Assembly (NCBI GenBank): GCA_019243075.1
Contig: JAFAUV010000043.1
Location: 1-9,729 of the forward strand
Direction: 5' to 3'
DNA: 9,729 nucleotides
Origin: Bradyrhizobium sp.
GTDB taxonomy: Bacteria; Pseudomonadota; Alphaproteobacteria; Rhizobiales; Xanthobacteraceae
Both the position numbers and the translations under genes were made by a program. The notes under the pieces are model-generated. The model was not told the DNA's origin, did not search any database, and saw only the letters and a list, made by a program, of their open reading frames with translations. Positions 5,186 through 9,729 of the stretch are shown here, piece by piece. Numbering within the stretch: position 1 is the first letter of the stretch; every line of letters begins with the position of its first letter.

Positions 5186-7476
5186 GACGCTTTCGTGACC
5201 GGCACGGCATAGTTCACCGTGAGCGCGCCGAAGGGCGAGGCCCAGGTCAGGCCGACGCCGACCGAGGAGCGCATGACATTGGAATTGGCGATCTGCGCGG
5301 TCTGGCCCGCAAAGCTCGTCGCGCCCTTGTAGCCGAACACACTGCCGGCATCGACAAAGGCCGATCCCCTCAAGCCGTATTCCTGGGGGACGCCGGGAAT
5401 ACCGCTCTGCAATTCCGCCGTGGTCGCCCAATACATGCTGCCGCCGACATTATCCATGGTCGAGCCGGGCGTGAGGTCGCGCGGACCAAAGCCGTTCGGC
5501 GCGAATCCGCGCACCATGCTCGGGCCGCCGAAGAAATTGTTCAGCATCGGCACCTGCTGGCCGCCCCAGCCGGTGATATAGCCGCCCTGCGCGCGCACCA
5601 TGCCGACGAGATCGCTGCCGAGCGATTGGTAATAGCGAAGGTCTTCCGATGTTCGCAGGAACTTCACGTCGCCGCCGAGCCCGGCGATGTCCTGGCGCAG
5701 TTGCGAATTGATGCCGTTGGTGGGCAGCTTGTTGTTGTCGAGGCTGTTGTAGGTGATGGTATCGCCCACCGCCGAAACCAGTTGCGGTCCGGCGGCCGCC
5801 GCCTGCTGCACCGGCAGCGACGGCGTCGCGGCCAGCGAGGCCGGATCGATCGTGACGTTCTGGTCGTACAGCGAATAGCGCCACTGGATCGCGGTCTGCT
5901 CGGTGATCGGGGTGCCGATCGAAAAATTGGCGCCGTAGGTGCTGCTGCCATAGGACTGATAGGGGCTGGTATAGGTCGTCCGGTCGAACAGCTCGACCCC
6001 GCCAGAGACATGGTTGGCGAACAGCGACGGATCGGTGACGGAGACGCTGCCGCCGACGGCGTATTGGCCGTAGCTGGCGGAAGCCTGCACACTGTCGCCG
6101 GTGCCGTAAAAATTGCGGTCGCCGACCTTGACCTCGACCATCCAGCCGTCGGTCGTCGAATAGCCGCCGGCGATGTTGAAATCGCCGGTGTCCTGATCAA
6201 CCGCCTCGACGTCGAGGATGACGCGGTCGGATGCCGTGCCCGGCCTGGTCGTGATCTTGACCGTCTTGAAGTAGTTCAGGTTCTTCAGCCGCTTCTCGGC
6301 GCGGTCGATCAGCGTCTTGTTGTAGGCATCGCCTTCCCCGAAGTCGAACTCGCGGCGGATGACGTAGTCGCGGGTGCGCGTGTTGCCGTGAATTTCGATG
6401 CGCTCGACATAGGTGCGCTGGCCCTCGTCGATCGCAAAGGTCACGCCGACGCGCAACGCCACCGCATCGCGCCTCAACCCCGGGGTCGCATGCGCAAAGG
6501 GGTAACCCAGCTTGGCCATTTCGATGGTGAGCGCCTCGGTGGTCTTGTCGAGCGCCCCCCCATCGAACATCGCGCCGTTCTTGATCAGCACCTGGCGGCG
6601 GAGCCGTTCCGGATCGAGCCCCGGCACATTGCAGGAGAGGCTGACATCGCCGAACCGGTAGAGCGGCCCTTCGTCGATCGCAAAGGTCAGTGTGAATCCC
6701 TTGGTGGCCGGATCATATTCCGCGTGCGCCTCGCGAACATTGGCGTCGGCATAGCCGTGGCTGCGATAATATTGCCGGATCAGCTCGCGATCGTCGTCGA
6801 CGCGATCCGGATCGTAGACGTCGCCGCCCATCAAAAAGCTCAGCATCGAGGTCGCGGAGGTCTTGATCACCGCCTTGAGCTGGCGGTCGCCGAACACATG
6901 ATTGCCGGTGAAGTTGATCTGCCGTACCGTGGTCTTCCTGCCCTCGCTGATGCTGAACACCAGGTCGACGCGGTCGTTGCCGCGGTCGATAATCTCGGGC
7001 ACGACGCCGACCTCGTCGCGGCCGACGCGCCGGTAGGCCTCGATAATGCGGTAGACGTCGGCCTGCACGGTCGCGCGCTGCAGCGAGCCCCGTGCCTTGG
7101 ATTGCACCGCCGCAGCCAGCTCGGCGTCCTTGACCTTCTTGTTGCCCTCGAACGCGACACGGCCGAGCACCTTCGCCTCGGTGACGCGCACGACCAGCCC
7201 GTTCGCGGTCGGCTCGATCTTCACGGTGTCGAACAGATCGGTGGCAACCAGCGCCTTCAGCGCCGCATCGCGGCAGGCTTCATCACAATGTCCGTCGGAA
7301 AAGCCATGGAAATAGGAGCGCACGGTATCCGCATCGATGTGGCGATTGCCCTCGACGGTGATGGTCTCCGCCGCGCGTGCCGGCAGAGCCGCCAGTCCCA
7401 GCACCACGGCCAACAACAGCCGCGCAACCTTTCGCCCGCCGCCTCGCAGGCCAAGCGCTTGGCATATGATCGTCAC
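5140..7476 (-). CDS. BamA-like outer membrane protein (Omp85), probable paralogue
   Basis: 778 residues from a GTG start at 7476; an ATG at 7581 would bury the signal peptide behind 35 residues and is unlikely. The signal peptide is about 1-35 (LLLAVVLGLAALPARA). Five POTRA domains follow at roughly 37-101, 102-180, 181-270, 271-353 and 354-428, several with the (F/I)xGN pattern (VEGNRHI, FEGNKKV, FTGNHVF, IHGNTRT). The remainder is a 16-strand beta-barrel with the conserved VRGF motif (655-658) of loop 6, and it ends in phenylalanine as outer membrane proteins do. BamA inserts beta-barrel proteins into the outer membrane. None of the usual bamA neighbours (rseP, skp, lpxD) is in the window, and POTRA1 has an unusual Cys64-x3-Cys68 pair, so this may be a second, specialised Omp85 protein rather than the essential BamA. 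No clear Shine-Dalgarno is visible. Confidence 0.88.
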   Translation of the reverse strand: MTIICQALGLRGGGRKVARLLLAVVLGLAALPARAAETITVEGNRHIDADTVRSYFHGFSDGHCDEACRDAALKALVATDLFDTVKIEPTANGLVVRVTEAKVLGRVAFEGNKKVKDAELAAAVQSKARGSLQRATVQADVYRIIEAYRRVGRDEVGVVPEIIDRGNDRVDLVFSISEGRKTTVRQINFTGNHVFGDRQLKAVIKTSATSMLSFLMGGDVYDPDRVDDDRELIRQYYRSHGYADANVREAHAEYDPATKGFTLTFAIDEGPLYRFGDVSLSCNVPGLDPERLRRQVLIKNGAMFDGGALDKTTEALTIEMAKLGYPFAHATPGLRRDAVALRVGVTFAIDEGQRTYVERIEIHGNTRTRDYVIRREFDFGEGDAYNKTLIDRAEKRLKNLNYFKTVKITTRPGTASDRVILDVEAVDQDTGDFNIAGGYSTTDGWMVEVKVGDRNFYGTGDSVQASASYGQYAVGGSVSVTDPSLFANHVSGGVELFDRTTYTSPYQSYGSSTYGANFSIGTPITEQTAIQWRYSLYDQNVTIDPASLAATPSLPVQQAAAAGPQLVSAVGDTITYNSLDNNKLPTNGINSQLRQDIAGLGGDVKFLRTSEDLRYYQSLGSDLVGMVRAQGGYITGWGGQQVPMLNNFFGGPSMVRGFAPNGFGPRDLTPGSTMDNVGGSMYWATTAELQSGIPGVPQEYGLRGSAFVDAGSVFGYKGATSFAGQTAQIANSNVMRSSVGVGLTWASPFGALTVNYAVPVTKASYDVVQPLSFNAGPF

Positions 7477-7598
7477 GTCCCGCCTGTCCCTTCGCTGACG
7501 AGGCCCAAATGCAATTGCGCTCGCAGGGCGAAAGGATGTCGGGGGCGGGGTGAGTTGCGGGCCAATTATTAACACCGCCACAATTTCGACGCGGTACC

Positions 7599-7636
7599 GA
7601 GCCGGCGATTCCCTGAATTATTCGCATCGCCGGCTC
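7599..7636. repeat. 11-bp perfect inverted repeat between divergent genes
   Basis: GAGCCGGCGAT (7599-7609) and ATCGCCGGCTC (7626-7636) are exact reverse complements with a 16-base AT-richer loop. It lies in the 238-bp region between the divergent BamA-like and exported-protein genes. It could be a regulator binding site or a stable RNA hairpin in the leader of one gene. The rest of this region holds no gene, and no promoter could be assigned. Confidence 0.6.
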
Positions 7637-7714
7637 AAATGCCCTCTAGCCATGGCAGCAGCAAAGTTCCGCGTGATGCCCATCTGCAACGCGGAGCCCA
7701 TGTCGGAGCATCAC

Positions 7715-8764
7715 ATGCGTAACCTCGTCCTCGCAGCCGCCTTGCTTGTGCTGGTGGCCCCGGCCCGCGCCGCGGTAACCCCGGAAATCGATCCGCGCGC
7801 CTCGCTCGGCGTGGTCCAGCAATGGATCTACAACTATCGCGCCAGGCCGGACTACGCCCACGTGCCGGCCGCGGTGCGCGTGCTGTTTCATTCCCAGACC
7901 TTCAAGGAACCGGAGAACGCCGGCATCTATCTCGGCTTCATTGCCGGCGCGATCGGATCGAACCCGGCCAAGGCGGAGCAGCTCGTCAACAGCTTCTTCC
8001 CGGTGCCGCCGGAAGACGAGTGGGTGATCATCCGCGCCATCGCCTATTCGGGGCTCGCCGACTGGCGCAACCTGTTGCGCAAGGTCGAGGCCAAGATGCC
8101 GGCGCGGCGGGTGATGATCGACGCGTATCTCTCCAGCACGCTGCCCACGCTCACCGAAATCCCGCTCGAGGAGAAAAAGCCGGGAATGATGGACAAGCTG
8201 AAGGGCGTGTTCACCAAGCCCTTCAGCAAGGAAGAGAAGAAGCTGGACACGGCCGTGACCTACGCCAACAACCAGGATCTCCTGGATACGCTGTGGGGCT
8301 ACTATTTTGCCACCGGCTCGCATCTGCCGATCCTCAAGATCATGCAGATGCTGCCGTGGTCAAAGAGCCGCGACACCGTCGACAAGCTGACGGTCGGCAG
8401 CATGGCGCGCTATACCCTCGCAAGCTACGCCGTGCGCGACGCCAATTTGCGCGAGTTCCTGCGCAGCGAATTGCCGAGCCAGCCGGACGCGATCAAGGCG
8501 CCGCTCACCGAGGTGATCCAGGCTGCGGACACCGTGCAGCTTGGCGCGGTACGCAGGGATGCACTGGCGGCCGTGGAGGAGTTGAAGACAAAGGGATCGG
8601 ACTCGCGGCGCAATCTCGACTTCTGGGGCCAGGTCGGTGTCGGCGCGCTGGCGCTGGGATGCGTTTCTGCCGCGGCACTGGGTCAGGTCGAGATCGGCAT
8701 CCCCTGCGTGATCGGCGGCTCGGCTTCGCAGGGTTTGCTGTCCTTCTGGGAAAAACAGCAATAG
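7715..8764 (+). CDS. Exported protein of unknown function
   Basis: 349 residues, not recognised. Residues 1-20 (MRNLVLAAALLVLVAPARAA) form a clear Sec signal peptide with cleavage near ARA-A, so the protein leaves the cytoplasm. The mature part is mostly helical; residues 150-178 are very lysine-rich (EEKKPGMMDKLKGVFTKPFSKEEKK). A hydrophobic stretch at about 306-338 (VGVGALALGCVSAAALG and IGIPCVIGG) with two cysteines could be one or two membrane segments near the C-terminus. There is no lipobox, as no cysteine follows the signal peptide. The ATG at 7715 has GGAG (7705-7708), 6 nt upstream; an in-frame ATG at 7700 adds five residues. Codon use resembles its neighbours. It is divergent from the BamA-like gene, which hints at but does not prove an envelope role. 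Confidence 0.85.
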   Translation: MRNLVLAAALLVLVAPARAAVTPEIDPRASLGVVQQWIYNYRARPDYAHVPAAVRVLFHSQTFKEPENAGIYLGFIAGAIGSNPAKAEQLVNSFFPVPPEDEWVIIRAIAYSGLADWRNLLRKVEAKMPARRVMIDAYLSSTLPTLTEIPLEEKKPGMMDKLKGVFTKPFSKEEKKLDTAVTYANNQDLLDTLWGYYFATGSHLPILKIMQMLPWSKSRDTVDKLTVGSMARYTLASYAVRDANLREFLRSELPSQPDAIKAPLTEVIQAADTVQLGAVRRDALAAVEELKTKGSDSRRNLDFWGQVGVGALALGCVSAAALGQVEIGIPCVIGGSASQGLLSFWEKQQ

Positions 8765-8926
8765 CCTGGTCCCGGACGGCTGAGGTACCTTACCGAGCCC
8801 CACAGTCCTGCAGGCAGCAACGGAGTCCTCGTCCTCTTGGCTATGGTCAGGCCGTCAGGCATGGAATTGCCGCGTCGGTCGCCCGATGCTGCAGCGGCGC
8901 CAAGCCGTGAGCTTGAGGAGGAATCG

Positions 8927-9685
8927 ATGGTCTTCGTTCTCGCATCATTGATCGCGGTTTATCTCGTCAGTTCGTTTCGCATCCTGAAGCAATACGAACG
9001 GGGCGTGATCTTCTTCCTGGGGCGCTTCGAAGGCGTGCGCGGCCCGGGGCTGACGCTGGTGTTCTTTCCGATCCAGCAGATGACGCGAGTCTCGCTCCGG
9101 ACCGTCACCATGCAGGTTCCGTCGCAAAAGATCATCACCCGCGACAACGTCTCGATCGATATTGCCGCGGTCGCCTACTACCACATCTCCGATCCGGAGC
9201 GGTCGGTCATGGCTATCGAGAACGTCTACAATGCCATCAGCCAGATCAGCCAGACCACCGTCCGCAACGTGGTCGGACGCTTCAGCCTAGATCAACTCCT
9301 GGCCTCGACCGTCAGCATCAACGACCAGATCAAGGACGTGATCGACCAGCATACCGAACCCTGGGGAACGCAGGTGACGGCGGTCGAGATCAAGGACATC
9401 GAATTGCCCGAGAACATGCAGCGCGCGATGGCGAGGGAAGCCGAGGCCGAGCGCGAGCGGCGCGCCAAGATCGTGGGAGCGGAAGGCGAGTATCAGGCCG
9501 CAGTCAAGCTCGGCGAAGCCGCCGACATCATCGCGCAGCATCCGGTTGCGCTGCAGCTCCGCACCCTGCAAACCATGGCCGAAATCTCGATCGAGAAGAA
9601 CTCGACCATCATTTTCCCGGCCCAGTTCATGACGACGGTGCAGGAAGCGGTGGCGGCGCTGACAAGGCAGGGGGTGAACAAATAG
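8927..9685 (+). CDS. Slipin/stomatin-like SPFH membrane protein
   Basis: 252 residues, full length for bacterial slipins. A short N-terminal membrane segment (1-16, MVFVLASLIAVYLVSS) is followed by the SPFH/band 7 domain (about 18-175) with signatures YERGVIFFLGRFEGVRGPGL (23-42), a run from PSQKIITRDNVSIDIAAVAYYHI (65-87), and WGTQVTAVEIKDIELPENMQRAMAREAEAERERRAKI (146-182), the end of SPFH leading into a charged coiled coil. Slipins form oligomers in membrane microdomains and usually pair with an NfeD-type protein, which is not visible here; the 162 bp before the gene hold no gene I can support, and the window ends 44 bp after it. The ATG at 8927 follows GAGGAGGA (8915-8922), 4 nt upstream, a strong ribosome site, so a longer reading from 8837 is unlikely. 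Confidence 0.93.
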   Translation: MVFVLASLIAVYLVSSFRILKQYERGVIFFLGRFEGVRGPGLTLVFFPIQQMTRVSLRTVTMQVPSQKIITRDNVSIDIAAVAYYHISDPERSVMAIENVYNAISQISQTTVRNVVGRFSLDQLLASTVSINDQIKDVIDQHTEPWGTQVTAVEIKDIELPENMQRAMAREAEAERERRAKIVGAEGEYQAAVKLGEAADIIAQHPVALQLRTLQTMAEISIEKNSTIIFPAQFMTTVQEAVAALTRQGVNK

Positions 9686-9697
9686 GTTTGGACAAAG

Positions 9698-9715
9698 AGG
9701 TCGGGACTCCGGCCT
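9698..9715 (+). terminator. Hairpin terminator after the slipin gene
   Basis: AGGTCGG (9698-9704) pairs with CCGGCCT (9709-9715), a 7-bp stem with one G-U pair and a GACT loop, 12 nt beyond the stop codon. No T-run follows, so efficiency as an intrinsic terminator is uncertain. Confidence 0.5.
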
Positions 9716-9729
9716 GAATATCGATGAAG

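Noticed and set aside
5074..7572. Very long open reading frame of 832 codons on the plus strand
   Set aside because: It is the antisense of the BamA-like gene; its protein is rich in His, Arg, Asp and Ala without domains, as expected from the reverse of a high-GC gene.
7611..7625. CTGAATTATTCG in the bamA-like upstream region as a sixth repressor site
   Set aside because: Only one half-site matches the consensus.
1..9729. CRISPR arrays, tRNA or rRNA genes, insertion sequences, integrase or transposase
   Set aside because: No spaced direct repeats, cloverleaf sequence, terminal inverted repeats with a transposase, or recombinase motifs were found on either strand.

Overview
The window is high-GC chromosomal DNA whose proteins look alphaproteobacterial. 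The E. coli-type quinone oxidoreductase, GcrA-family regulator, Omp85 protein and slipin point to the Bradyrhizobium/Rhodopseudomonas group (inference from protein style and base composition, no search run). No tRNA, rRNA, CRISPR array, insertion sequence or transposase is visible.

Left part (1-2549): the 3' end of a molybdopterin-binding subunit of a xanthine dehydrogenase/aldehyde oxidase-type enzyme, a complete zinc-independent NADPH:quinone oxidoreductase (+), and a convergent MFS permease of the anion:cation symporter family (-). A GC-rich hairpin lies between the convergent stops.

Middle part (about 2800-5185) is the most interesting: a compact module resembling a domesticated prophage switch. 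It contains a 91-aa protein of unknown function (-), a phage-type repressor with an XRE helix-turn-helix and a LexA/S24 self-cleavage domain (-), a divergent GcrA-like regulator (+), and a 201-aa DNA-binding-like protein (+) that resembles DUF6456 proteins. Five 15-bp palindromic sites (half-site TTCYGAW) occur only in the two control regions of this module. One sits exactly in the spacer of a near-consensus promoter whose predicted start point falls on the ATG of the 91-aa gene. Two bracket the repressor's own promoter, and one covers the promoter of the GcrA-like gene. GAnTC sites, the CcrM methylation motif through which GcrA acts in Caulobacter, also lie in both control regions. The simplest reading is a self-cleaving repressor that represses itself, a methylation-linked sigma-70 cofactor paralogue and a small effector.

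Right part (5140-9729): a BamA-like Omp85 protein (-) that overlaps the end of the 201-aa gene tail to tail, a divergent exported protein of unknown function (+), and a slipin/stomatin SPFH membrane protein (+) followed by a hairpin terminator. The intergenic region between the BamA-like gene and the exported protein holds an 11-bp perfect inverted repeat.
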